Origin: Gammaproteobacteria bacterium
Lineage (GTDB): Bacteria > Pseudomonadota > Gammaproteobacteria > Methylococcales > Methylomonadaceae
Direction: 5' to 3'
Length of the DNA stretch: 7,261 bases
NCBI GenBank assembly: GCA_024276805.1
Contig: JAJRWJ010000146.1
Location: forward strand, 1 to 7,261
Numbering within the stretch: position 1 is the stretch's first letter; each line of letters opens with the position of its first letter. The translations under genes were made by a program, and so were the position numbers. This document shows, one piece after another, positions 1 to 6,310 of this stretch. The notes under the pieces are model-generated. The model had not been told where the DNA came from. It saw only the letters and a list, made by a program, of their open reading frames with translations, and ran no database searches.

Positions 1-107
1 TCACTGCTCCAATACCAGCCCACAACCAGGATGAGGAGAATAATGAATGTTACAAAACCGCCGATACTCCAGAATACCCCTTTTTGATGTGATGTGGTTT
101 CAGGCAT
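1..107 (-). CDS. N-terminal part of a membrane protein, cut by the window edge (possibly DUF2333)
   Basis: Reading leftward from an ATG at 107, 35 codons stay open to the edge of the window, so only the N-terminus is visible and the stop lies outside. The start is supported by an AGGA element eight bases upstream (a second AGGAA abuts the ATG). The peptide opens with a short polar stretch (MPETTSHQKG) followed by one strongly hydrophobic helix at about residues 11-32, ending in GWYWSS. This looks like a signal anchor or first transmembrane segment. The short cytoplasmic head, single helix and a WYWS-type end resemble what I remember of DUF2333 proteins of gammaproteobacteria, but 35 residues cannot settle it. 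It lies downstream of xerC on the same strand after a 121-base gap. In Pseudomonas and E. coli this place is held by a HAD-family phosphatase gene, which this peptide does not resemble. Confident as a real gene start, weak on family. Confidence 0.55.
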   Translation of the reverse strand, partial: MPETTSHQKGVFWSIGGFVTFIILLILVVGWYWSS

Positions 108-228
108 TTCCTGTGTCCTATTGCTATCTTTAAGTCGAAGGTTTCAATTGCCAAGCATCCCTGTTCGTCAAAATATTGCCCAATGATATCAGGTTTTTAA
201 TCGATGCGCAGTGGCGAGGATGAATAAT
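108..228 (-). promoter_or_regulatory. Gap between xerC and the left-edge gene; weak candidate promoter
   Basis: This AT-rich 121-base gap separates the end of xerC from the left-edge membrane gene. Read on the minus strand it contains TTGGCA (154 to 149, five of six matches to a sigma-70 -35 box) followed after 17 bases by AAAGAT (131 to 126, only three of six matches to a -10). A second -35-like TTGACG lies at 171 to 166 without a good partner. The gap could therefore give the left-edge gene its own promoter. I see no GC-rich hairpin followed by a T run after xerC, so I cannot place a terminator. The only symmetric element is the short palindrome TGATATCA at 184-191, which is probably chance. 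Confidence 0.25.
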
Positions 229-1134
229 TCAGCTTTTTTTCGCACGGGGATGCGCCTGGTCATAGACTGCCGCAAGATGTTGAAAATCCAGATGCGTATA
301 AATCTGCGTGGTGCTGATGTTGCTGTGTCCGAGCAGCTCCTGTACGGCCCTGAGATCCTGACTGGATTCCAGCAGATGGCTGGCGAAGGAATGCCGCAGC
401 ATGTGCGGATGAATGTGCTCCTGGATATTCTTTTGCCTGCACCAGCGCTGCAGTCTCAGCTGGATGCCCCGGTTACCCAGACGCCTGCCGCTGCGGCTGC
501 CGATAAACAGCGCCGGTTGCTCGCCTCGACAGAACTGCTGACGAACCTTCAGCCAGTTTTGCAGCGCCGTGATCGCCTTGCCGCCGACTGGCAGCTCCCT
601 GGCTTTTTTGCCTTTGCCCATGCGCACCCGCAGTTGTCGGTTTTGCAGGTCGATATCCTGCAGATTCAGCGCGGCCAGTTCAGCCAGGCGCAGCCCCGAC
701 GAATAGAACAATTCCAGCATCGCCAGATCGCGGATTTCCAGCAACGAATCGGCTCCTGCCTCGAGCAGTCCGGTAATTTGATCGATATCCAGGGTTTTTG
801 GCAATTTCCTGGGCTGTTTGGGCGCCCGTACATGCTGTGCGGGATTGCTCGCCAGCAGCCGTTTTTTCAGCAGAAAGTTGAAGAAACCGCGCAGCGCGGA
901 AAGCTCCCGTTGCAGGCTGCTGCCACCGAGTCCCTGCCGATGCCGGGCGGCAATGTGCGCACGGATATCCGGCTGGCGCAGATCCGGCCAGTTCTGAATG
1001 GCCTGCTGGTCGCAATAGTGCACCAGATGCCGGATATCCCTGCGGTAATTTTTCAGCGTGTGCTGGGAGGCGCGTCTTTCCACTTGCAACTGCCGTAAGA
1101 AATCCTCCAGCTGTTCGTCCGCCTGACTGTGCAT
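229..1134 (-). CDS. xerC: Tyrosine recombinase XerC
   Basis: XerC works with XerD at the chromosomal dif site to resolve chromosome dimers before cell division; it acts in the cytoplasm near the septum with FtsK. The 301-residue product (E. coli XerC is 298) has an N-terminal SAM-like DNA-binding domain at about residues 8-90 and a catalytic domain at about 110-290. All expected active-site residues are present: Arg149 (in GLRLAEL), Lys174 (in GKGKKA), His244 and Arg247 (in HMLRH), His270 (in LGHSN) and the nucleophile Tyr279 (in QIYTH). I start it at 1134 (MHSQADEQ) because that ATG lies four bases after the DUF484 stop with AGGAAG nine bases upstream. The frame is open to an ATG at 1167, but that would overlap DUF484 by 29 bases and add an unconserved-looking Cys-rich head. 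XerC rather than XerD is inferred from the dapF-DUF484 neighbourhood. Confidence 0.95.
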   Translation of the reverse strand: MHSQADEQLEDFLRQLQVERRASQHTLKNYRRDIRHLVHYCDQQAIQNWPDLRQPDIRAHIAARHRQGLGGSSLQRELSALRGFFNFLLKKRLLASNPAQHVRAPKQPRKLPKTLDIDQITGLLEAGADSLLEIRDLAMLELFYSSGLRLAELAALNLQDIDLQNRQLRVRMGKGKKARELPVGGKAITALQNWLKVRQQFCRGEQPALFIGSRSGRRLGNRGIQLRLQRWCRQKNIQEHIHPHMLRHSFASHLLESSQDLRAVQELLGHSNISTTQIYTHLDFQHLAAVYDQAHPRAKKS

Positions 1135-1138
1135 CGTT

Positions 1139-1837
1139 TCATTCTTCCTGCTGGTGCAGCAGCGCAATCAGGCGGGTGCCGATGATTTCGCTCATCTGGT
1201 TGAGAAAAAGATTGCCCATATTGTAATGAAAGCGATCCGGCTCCTGACTGCCGATCGCCAGCAGGCCCTCCAGTTCGGTAAACAGCAACGGGATGATCGC
1301 GCAGGACTTCACGGCCATGGCGGAATCGCCAAACAGATAGCTGGCCTGCGCCTGCGTGGGCCGGCAGCAGACCGGGTGATTGTTGTCCAGGACTTCCTGA
1401 AAATGTATCAAGCGGGGATCATCAGGGGTCATGAACAAATCCTCCTGCAAGGCATCCGTCTGGTCCCGAAGAAGCCGTAGCGCGACATAATCCGCCTGGA
1501 AGCATTCCAGCAGTACCTGCTTCAGGTTCGCCACCGCCTCCTGCAGCGTCGATGCATCCAGCATTGCCAGCGTGAGTTCGTGCATGCGATCGAACAAAAG
1601 ATCATTCTCCTTGGCGATCTCGATCAGCGTGGTGAGCTGGTTTTCTATTTCCTGATGGCGGCTGCGGAAAATCTCCAGTTGCTTGGCGATCAGCGATACC
1701 GCCTCACCGGTGGGATGCGGGATGGTCAAGTGCTCCAGCAGATCCAGATGGTCATTGAAAAACTCGGGATGTCGCTGCAGGTAATCCTCGACCTGCCCGG
1801 GAGTGATGTCCGGAGATGACTCTTGCTGCCGACTCAT
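1139..1837 (-). CDS. DUF484 family protein (GAF-like)
   Basis: This 232-residue soluble protein belongs to the DUF484 family (YigA in E. coli), found almost always between dapF and xerC in proteobacteria. The N-terminal segment (about residues 12-45) carries the family pattern of a helix followed by HPEFF, LLEHLTIPHP and then GEAVSLI. Residues 46-85 form a helical, probably coiled-coil stretch (AKQLEIFRSR onward), and about 95-225 are a GAF-like domain ending in GLLAIGSQEPDRFHYNMG and a terminal helix. No catalytic residues are known or visible, and its biochemical role is undetermined; a link to Xer recombination is suggested only by position. Its ATG overlaps the dapF stop in an ATGA tetranucleotide (1834-1837), a sign of translational coupling, and xerC starts four bases after its stop. 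Length is normal for the family. Confidence 0.9.
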   Translation of the reverse strand: MSRQQESSPDITPGQVEDYLQRHPEFFNDHLDLLEHLTIPHPTGEAVSLIAKQLEIFRSRHQEIENQLTTLIEIAKENDLLFDRMHELTLAMLDASTLQEAVANLKQVLLECFQADYVALRLLRDQTDALQEDLFMTPDDPRLIHFQEVLDNNHPVCCRPTQAQASYLFGDSAMAVKSCAIIPLLFTELEGLLAIGSQEPDRFHYNMGNLFLNQMSEIIGTRLIALLHQQEE

Positions 1838-2664
1838 AATGTTATGGTTCCCTCGAATACCGTGACCGCCGGGCCGGTCATATAGACGGGATGGCCGCGG
1901 CCCTGCCAGTTTATGGTCAGTTCGCCGCCCGGCAAGGTCACGGATACCTCCTGATCCAGCAGATTCTGCTCTCTGCCGATCACCACCGCCGCGCAGGCGC
2001 CGCTGCCGCAGGCCAGCGTTTCGCCGGCGCCGCGCTCATAGACACGCAGCTGGATATGCCGGCGATCGATGATCTGCATGAAGCCGATATTGGCCCGCTC
2101 GGGAAAAACCGGATGGCTTTCCAGAATCGGCCCCAGCTCGTTGACCGGGGCGGTCTTGATGTCGTGGACCTGCAGCACGGCATGGGGGTTGCCCATGGAA
2201 ACGGCGCCAAAGGCTTTTTCCGTATCGGCAACGGAAACGGTATAAAACTTCGACTCCTGTTCCGCCAGCAGGGGAATCTGCGCCGGATTGTGCCGGGGAA
2301 TGCCCATGTTCACGGAAATCTGGTCATCCGCGTCGAAACGCAGCAGCAGCTGCCCGGAATGGGTATCCACCCGGATCTGTTCCTTGTCGGTCAGCTTGTG
2401 GTCGCGTACAAAGCGGGCGAAGCAGCGCGCACCGTTGCCACATTGCCCCACCTCACCACCATCGGCGTTGAAAATCCGGTAGCGAAAATCGGCGTTGCCG
2501 CTGACTGCGGGTTCCACCAGCAGCAGCTGGTCGCAACCGATGCCAAAATGGCGATCGGCAAGCAGGCGAATCTGCTCGGCGGTCAAGGTTAGAGGCTGCC
2601 GGATGGCATCGATGACGACAAAATCATTACCCAGACCATGCATTTTCGTGAATTCTATGTTCAT
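1834..2664 (-). CDS. dapF: Diaminopimelate epimerase DapF
   Basis: DapF interconverts LL- and meso-diaminopimelate, the penultimate step of lysine synthesis and the source of meso-DAP for peptidoglycan. It is a cytoplasmic, cofactor-independent two-base enzyme. The 276-residue product (E. coli 274) opens with the family signature FTKMHGLGNDF (residues 5-15). The two catalytic cysteines sit in the expected contexts: Cys75 in GQCGNGARC and Cys219 in GETLACGSGAC. His161 (in SMGNPH) and Glu210 (in RVYERGAGE), known substrate-side residues in the H. influenzae enzyme, are also present. The ATG at 2664 has only a weak ribosome site (CAGG just upstream), but the N-terminus aligns exactly with the family. 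It follows lysA after 146 bases and overlaps the DUF484 start by four bases, so expression is probably coupled to DUF484 and xerC. Confidence 0.97.
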   Translation of the reverse strand: MNIEFTKMHGLGNDFVVIDAIRQPLTLTAEQIRLLADRHFGIGCDQLLLVEPAVSGNADFRYRIFNADGGEVGQCGNGARCFARFVRDHKLTDKEQIRVDTHSGQLLLRFDADDQISVNMGIPRHNPAQIPLLAEQESKFYTVSVADTEKAFGAVSMGNPHAVLQVHDIKTAPVNELGPILESHPVFPERANIGFMQIIDRRHIQLRVYERGAGETLACGSGACAAVVIGREQNLLDQEVSVTLPGGELTINWQGRGHPVYMTGPAVTVFEGTITL

Positions 2665-2810
2665 TGCCTGTCAATTTACCATAAAAGCAACATTCTGTAA
2701 TGATAGTCTCTGCTGATGGATTGACCGTGTATCTTCGCTTTATCATAAAGACCCGTGAACAAAGATCCAGAAGTGATACGCTTGTTGGTCATGTGCTACA
2801 AATTGGCAAA
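2665..2810 (-). promoter_or_regulatory. lysA-dapF intergenic region with possible internal promoter and small palindrome
   Basis: This is the only sizeable gap inside the minus-strand gene cluster and is clearly AT-richer than its flanks. On the minus strand it holds two -10-like hexamers, TATGAT (2747 to 2742) and TATCAT (2705 to 2700), each one mismatch from consensus. Neither has a convincing -35 box at 16-18 bases, so a separate promoter for dapF-DUF484-xerC is possible but unproven. The first hexamer lies within a perfect 13-base palindrome (CTTTAT, one centre base, ATAAAG) at 2738-2750, which could be an operator or chance. I see no terminator-like hairpin with a T run after lysA. A 38-codon open frame (2792 to 2676) fills most of the gap but has no ribosome site, and I do not call it a gene. 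Confidence 0.3.
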
Positions 2811-4058
2811 TCAGGGCAGCAGTTTCTCTCCCGCCCACAAACTTTCTATTGCCTCACGCTCGCGGATCAGATGTGTCCGGGCGCCATCGACGAGAATTTC
2901 CGGCGCCCGTGGCCGGGAATTATAGTTGGAGCTCATCGTGAATCCGTAGGCGCCGGATGAGCGCACCGCCAGCAGGTCGCCCTCCCGGATTTGCAGCCGC
3001 CGGTCCTTGCCGAGAAAGTCGCCGGTTTCGCACACCGGCCCGACGATATCCCAGAGCGCTGCTTCATTACCATTATCCCGGCAGACCGGAACGATTTCCT
3101 GCCTGGCGTCATACAGCGCAGGACGCAGCAAATCATTCATGGCCGCGTCGACGATGGCAAACTTCTTCTCCGCGGTGACTTTCAGATATTCGACCCGGGT
3201 TGTCAGGATGCCGGCATTACCGGCAATGGCCCGACCGGGTTCCAGCAGCAGTTCCATGCCTGGATCATCCAGTCTGTCGAGAATGGCCTGGACATATTCC
3301 TCCGGCTCCGGTGGCTGCTCGCCGTGATAACGGATACCCAGTCCACCACCCAGATCGATATGGCGTATGGCAATGCCGGTCTGCCTGAGATTTTCCGCCA
3401 GCTTCAGGACCTTGTCCAGGGCATCCAGAAAAGGCGCCGTGGCGGTGAGTTGCGAACCGATGTGGCAATCGATGCCAACGATGTCGATATGCGGCATTGC
3501 CGCGGCGTGCCGATAGACATCCATAGCCAGGTCGATAGCGATACCGAATTTGTTTTCCTTCAGGCCGGTGGATATGTAGGGATGGGTCTGCGCATCGACA
3601 TCCGGATTGACTCTTATCGACACCGGGGCAATGCAACCCAGTTCACCGGCAAGCCGGTCGATGCGATCGATTTCAGCGGCCACCTCGACATTGAAGCAGC
3701 GGATTCCTGTCTGCAGTGCGGCACGGATTTCGTCCTCGCGTTTGCCGACACCGGAGAAAACGATTTTTTTCGGGTCGCCGCCGGCAGCCAGAACTCTCTG
3801 CAGCTCGCCGACGGAAACGATATCGAAGCCGGAACCGAGACGCGCCAGCAGATTCAGGATGGCGATGTTGGAACAGGCCTTGACGGCGTAGCAGATCAGG
3901 TGCGGATGGCCGGCAAAGGCCTGGTCGAAGGCCCGCCAGTGCCGCTCCAGCGTGGCTCTGGAATAGATGTAGCAGGGCGTTCCATATTCCCGGGCGATGC
4001 GCTCCACGGCAACGTCTTCCGCGTACAGCTGGTCGCCGTGATAGGTAAAGTGATCCAT
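2811..4058 (-). CDS. lysA: Diaminopimelate decarboxylase LysA
   Basis: LysA removes CO2 from meso-diaminopimelate to give L-lysine, the last step of the pathway; it is a cytoplasmic fold-III PLP enzyme acting as a dimer. The 415-residue product has the expected length and motifs: the PLP-binding lysine Lys60 in CYAVKACSN, HIGSQ at 199-203, the phosphate-binding GGGLGIRY at 237-244, EPGRAI at 273-278, the catalytic Cys343 in CETGD, and the C-terminal AYGFTMSSNYNSRPRAPE block at 370-387. The start at 4058 gives the usual N-terminus of the Pseudomonas-type enzyme (FxYxxxxLYAE). No strong Shine-Dalgarno is visible. The ATG lies two bases after the lptM stop, so translation is probably coupled to lptM. 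The pairing with dapF puts two consecutive pathway steps side by side. Confidence 0.97.
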   Translation of the reverse strand: MDHFTYHGDQLYAEDVAVERIAREYGTPCYIYSRATLERHWRAFDQAFAGHPHLICYAVKACSNIAILNLLARLGSGFDIVSVGELQRVLAAGGDPKKIVFSGVGKREDEIRAALQTGIRCFNVEVAAEIDRIDRLAGELGCIAPVSIRVNPDVDAQTHPYISTGLKENKFGIAIDLAMDVYRHAAAMPHIDIVGIDCHIGSQLTATAPFLDALDKVLKLAENLRQTGIAIRHIDLGGGLGIRYHGEQPPEPEEYVQAILDRLDDPGMELLLEPGRAIAGNAGILTTRVEYLKVTAEKKFAIVDAAMNDLLRPALYDARQEIVPVCRDNGNEAALWDIVGPVCETGDFLGKDRRLQIREGDLLAVRSSGAYGFTMSSNYNSRPRAPEILVDGARTHLIREREAIESLWAGEKLLP

Positions 4059-4060
4059 GG

Positions 4061-4195
4061 TTATTGTTCTTCGTCAGTTTTTTTCGGGACATGAATGGGC
4101 GGCTGGTCACCGGGCAGATACAACGGGCCGGGTTGGCCGCAGGCGGAAGTCAGCAGGATGGGCAGCAGGGCGCAAAAAAGACTACGGATTTTCAT
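4061..4195 (-). CDS. lptM: Small LptM (YifL)-type outer membrane lipoprotein
   Basis: A 44-residue product with a typical lipoprotein signal peptide: MKIRS charged head, hydrophobic core to about residue 15, then LTSAC with the lipidated cysteine at position 19. The predicted mature chain starts CGQPGPLYLP, matching the CGxxGPLYxP signature of LptM/YifL/LppL, and continues as a short proline-rich, then charged tail ending KKTDEEQ. In E. coli LptM binds the LPS translocon LptD at the outer membrane and helps its disulfide maturation, so the same role is likely here. This copy is shorter than the 67-residue E. coli protein, as in many relatives, and it carries Thr instead of the usual Leu at lipobox position -3 (a Leu sits at -4). 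The position directly before lysA, two bases apart, is the known Pseudomonas arrangement. Its ATG lies 11 bases after the dctM stop, without a clear Shine-Dalgarno. Confidence 0.88.
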   Translation of the reverse strand: MKIRSLFCALLPILLTSACGQPGPLYLPGDQPPIHVPKKTDEEQ

Positions 4196-4206
4196 CTGTT
4201 TTTCAC

Positions 4207-5586
4207 TTATCGGTAAAGGACTGCGGGCAGCCAGGTGGCCAGCCGTGGATAACTGGCGAGAATGGCCAGCATCAGCAGCTGAATGGCGATAAAAGGCGCC
4301 ACGCCCCGGTAGATCTGGCCGGTGGTCACTTCGGCAGGTGCGACGCCGCGCAGATAGAACAGGGCGAAGCCAAACGGTGGCGTCAGAAATGAGGTCTGCA
4401 GATTCAGCGCAATCATGATGCCAAGCCAGACAGGATCGATGCCCATGGCCAGCAGTACCGGACCGACGATAGGCACGATGACGAAGGTGATTTCGATAAA
4501 ATCCAGGACGAAGCCGAGCAGAAACATCACCAGCATGACGGTAAAAATGGCGCCGAAGTTGCCGCCAGGCAGATCCGACAACAGACCGATGACCAGATCA
4601 TCGCCCCCAAAGCCGCGGAACACCAGGGAAAACAGCGCCGCACCAATCAATATCATGAATACCATGCTGGTCACCCGGGTGGTATCGAGCATCACTTGCC
4701 GGAGAATCTGCAGAGTGCACTGGCCGCGTACCAGGGCCAGCAGCATTGCCCCGACCGCACCCACCGAAGCCGCTTCGGTGGGGGTCGCCAGCCCCCCCAT
4801 GATGGAACCGAGCACCGCCACAATCAGCAGCAGTGGCGGCAGCAGACTGAGCAGAAGATGCCGGAAAATACTGCGCGTGTCGTTTTCCCGGTCCGGAATT
4901 TCGGCTACCGGCATCAGTCCGGGGCGCAGCCAGGCGGTAATGACGATATACAGCAGATACAGCAGCACCAGTCCGATACCCGGCAGCAGGGCGCCGGCAA
5001 ACAGGTCGCCCACCGACACTGTTTCCGGGGCAAACACACCCATGTCCAGCTGTGCCTGCTGATAGGCGGAGGAAATGACATCGCCGAGCAGCACCAGAAC
5101 GATGGATGGCGGAATGATCTGTCCCAGTGTCCCCGAGGCACAGATGGCCCCGCAGGCCACCGCCGGATCATAATGATTCCTGAGCATGGTCGGTAGCGAC
5201 AACAGTCCCATCGTGACCACGGTCGCCCCGACGATACCGGTGCTGGCCGCCATGAGCATGCCCACCAGCGTGACGGCGATGCCCAAGCCACCGCGTAGCG
5301 ATCCGAACAATGCCGCGATGTCCTGCAGCAGGGTTTCGGCAATGCGTGCCTTTTCCAGCATCACCCCCATAAACACGAACAACGGTACCGCAATCAGCGT
5401 GGTGTTGTTCATGATGCCATACAGCCGGTTGGGCAGCGCATTCAGGAAAGCCGCATCGAACACATCCAGATGCAGACCCAGCAGCGCGAAGCCCAGTGCC
5501 GTGCCGCTCAAGGCGAAGGCCACCGGATAGCCGCTGAGCAACACTGCAAAGACAGCCAGAAACAGCCACAGCGCCATATAATCCAT
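4207..5586 (-). CDS. dctM: TRAP transporter large permease subunit (DctM family)
   Basis: This is the large membrane subunit of a tripartite ATP-independent periplasmic (TRAP) transporter, which drives uptake of organic acids or similar solutes with the sodium or proton gradient. The 459-residue protein is almost wholly hydrophobic, with about 11-12 transmembrane helices. Family motifs include LSGYPVAFAL (17-26), the tip motifs QIIPPSIVLVLLGD (156-169) and TSFLTPPFGFAL (398-409), and GGLATPTEAASVG (264-276). The long insert after LGD (about 170-195, SAYQQAQLDMGVFAPETVSVGD) is typical of the subgroup often annotated mannitol/chloroaromatic TRAP permeases, whose substrates are mostly untested. 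I start it at 5586, two bases after the dctQ stop (TAG CG ATG). The frame stays open upstream to 6060, but that part runs inside dctQ in another frame and is not protein-like. A start at Met4 is possible. The substrate cannot be read from the sequence, and no solute-binding protein gene is in the window. Confidence 0.93.
   Translation of the reverse strand: MDYMALWLFLAVFAVLLSGYPVAFALSGTALGFALLGLHLDVFDAAFLNALPNRLYGIMNNTTLIAVPLFVFMGVMLEKARIAETLLQDIAALFGSLRGGLGIAVTLVGMLMAASTGIVGATVVTMGLLSLPTMLRNHYDPAVACGAICASGTLGQIIPPSIVLVLLGDVISSAYQQAQLDMGVFAPETVSVGDLFAGALLPGIGLVLLYLLYIVITAWLRPGLMPVAEIPDRENDTRSIFRHLLLSLLPPLLLIVAVLGSIMGGLATPTEAASVGAVGAMLLALVRGQCTLQILRQVMLDTTRVTSMVFMILIGAALFSLVFRGFGGDDLVIGLLSDLPGGNFGAIFTVMLVMFLLGFVLDFIEITFVIVPIVGPVLLAMGIDPVWLGIMIALNLQTSFLTPPFGFALFYLRGVAPAEVTTGQIYRGVAPFIAIQLLMLAILASYPRLATWLPAVLYR
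4760..4782. repeat. Perfect 10-base inverted repeat inside dctM
   Basis: CCCACCGAAG and CTTCGGTGGG form ten perfectly paired bases around a three-base loop. The repeat lies in the codons for the conserved TPTEAASVG motif (about residues 268-276 of DctM), so the amino-acid constraint can explain much of it. There is no T run next to it on either strand, so it is not an intrinsic terminator. It may still fold as a stable hairpin in the transcript. Confidence 0.6.
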
Positions 5587-5588
5587 CG

Positions 5589-6122
5589 CTATACAGCTTC
5601 CGTAATGGCCAGGACGACGAGCAGACTGCGCGCAGCCTGGGCCAGACCCTGCAGAATCAGCAGGACGGCCATGGCGGGAATCGCCGCCTTGAGCAGATAC
5701 ACGCCGGGCAGACCACCGGAGCTCCGCGATGCTTCGCTGACTGACCAGGAATTGAGCACATAGTCCCAGCTGCTCCAGAGGATGAAACCAGCTACCGGCA
5801 GCAACAGCAGCAGAGCGCCGAAAAAGTCGATCCAGGCGCGCACTCGCGGAGTGCATTTTTGATAGACGATATCCACACGGACATGGGCATCGTGCTTCAA
5901 GGTATAGGCGGCCGCCAGCATGAACATCAGGCCGTGCATGTAAGCCACCGACTCCTGCATGGCAATCCAGCCGATATTGAAGACATAGCGCAGGACCACG
6001 ATGCTGAAGGTGACCAGCACCATCAGCAGCGTCAGCCAGGAGACGCAGCGGCCAAACCACTCATTGACGGCATCGATCATGGCGATGCCGGTTTGTAAAA
6101 AACGGATAATTTGCTGAGACAT
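5589..6122 (-). CDS. dctQ: TRAP transporter small permease subunit (DctQ family)
   Basis: The small membrane subunit of the same TRAP transporter, which binds DctM and helps dock the periplasmic solute-binding protein. The 177-residue product has four predicted transmembrane helices at about residues 27-48, 57-75, 98-118 and 142-165. DctQ features are visible: the LRYVFN..W..QES region (44-58) linking helices 1 and 2, the KHDAHVRVDIVY loop (76-87), and the SSGGLPGVYLLKAAIPA entry to helix 4 (134-150). The start at 6122 has no convincing Shine-Dalgarno; Met15 (6080) is an alternative but is no better supported. It is the first gene of the minus-strand cluster and would be transcribed from the 6123-6376 region. 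dctM begins two bases after its stop, so the two are almost certainly co-translated. Confidence 0.9.
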   Translation of the reverse strand: MSQQIIRFLQTGIAMIDAVNEWFGRCVSWLTLLMVLVTFSIVVLRYVFNIGWIAMQESVAYMHGLMFMLAAAYTLKHDAHVRVDIVYQKCTPRVRAWIDFFGALLLLLPVAGFILWSSWDYVLNSWSVSEASRSSGGLPGVYLLKAAIPAMAVLLILQGLAQAARSLLVVLAITEAV

Positions 6123-6150
6123 GAATTCTACAGAACTGGATGAGTGAGGG

Positions 6151-6179
6151 ATTTTAACTGAAAAGCCGGCCGAAAAAAA
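6151..6179 (-). promoter_or_regulatory. Candidate promoter for dctQ
   Basis: On the minus strand TAAAAT (6156 to 6151) matches five of six bases of a sigma-70 -10 box, about 28 bases upstream of the dctQ start. The region 17 bases further upstream is a T tract (TTTTTT, two of six matches to a -35), so the box is weak and may need an activator. A TGTTTAC element (6180-6186) lies directly upstream of it. Inference only. Confidence 0.3.
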
Positions 6180-6186
6180 TGTTTAC
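6180..6186 (+). repeat. TGTTTAC element, third copy near dctQ
   Basis: The heptamer TGTTTAC seen here recurs in both arms of the palindrome at 6311-6341, giving three copies in the 254-base divergent region. This copy, followed by CCCCAT, sits just upstream of the candidate dctQ promoter. It could be a half-site for the same regulator that would bind the palindrome. Three copies of a 7-mer in so short a region is suggestive, not proof. Confidence 0.35.
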
Positions 6187-6192
6187 CCCATC

Positions 6193-6225
6193 ATGGCGGA
6201 CACAAGGAGCCACAAAGTCCGCCAT
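6193..6225. repeat. Inverted repeat, 9-base arms, 15-base loop
   Basis: ATGGCGGAC (6193-6201) and GTCCGCCAT (6217-6225) are perfect reverse complements around a 15-base spacer. The arms are GC-rich in an otherwise AT-leaning region. No T run follows directly on either strand, so it is not a standard terminator. On the minus strand it would lie upstream of, or in, the dctQ leader; an operator with separated half-sites or an RNA hairpin are both possible. Confidence 0.55.
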
Positions 6226-6257
6226 CTTTGCAGAATAGACCCCTTCGTCAGGCTGTC

Positions 6258-6286
6258 TGTGCAAGCTGTGCTTTGTGTTATATCAT
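6258..6286 (+). promoter_or_regulatory. Candidate promoter for the fructosamine kinase gene
   Basis: TGTGCA (6258-6263, three of six matches to a -35 box) and TATCAT (6281-6286, five of six matches to a -10) are 17 bases apart. Transcription from here would start near 6293 and place the large palindrome (6311-6341) in the untranslated leader. A competing candidate is TAATAT at 6353-6358 preceded by TG one base upstream (extended -10 form), which would place the palindrome over the -35 region and give a leader of only about 12 bases. The sequence alone cannot choose. Confidence 0.3.
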
Positions 6287-6310
6287 GCCTTTCTGTACAT
6301 TAGTTCCGGG

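Noticed and set aside
211..1098. Long plus-strand open frame (295 codons) opposite xerC
   Set aside because: It mirrors the well-supported xerC frame, has low-complexity Gln-rich composition and no recognisable domain or ribosome site.
229..1134. Recombinase considered as a phage or integron integrase
   Set aside because: Length, motif spacing and the dapF-DUF484 context all fit chromosomal XerC; no attachment sites, attC-like repeats or phage genes are nearby.
1891..2592. Plus-strand open frame (233 codons) opposite dapF
   Set aside because: Same reasoning: it shadows an intact dapF with both catalytic cysteines.
2676..2792. 38-codon minus-strand frame in the lysA-dapF gap
   Set aside because: No Shine-Dalgarno, no hydrophobic or known motif, and a frame of this length is expected by chance.
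2991..4094. Long plus-strand open frame (367 codons) opposite lysA
   Set aside because: LysA on the other strand has every family motif. The antisense frame is a by-product of GC-rich codon usage and has no recognisable motif.
5587..6060. Upstream extension of the dctM frame to an ATG at 6060
   Set aside because: The added part overlaps dctQ in another frame, lacks membrane or domain character, and the 459-residue form from 5586 has normal family length.
6193..6303. 36-codon plus-strand frame beginning in the inverted repeat
   Set aside because: No ribosome site upstream, the start codon lies inside the repeat arm, and the peptide has no recognisable feature.
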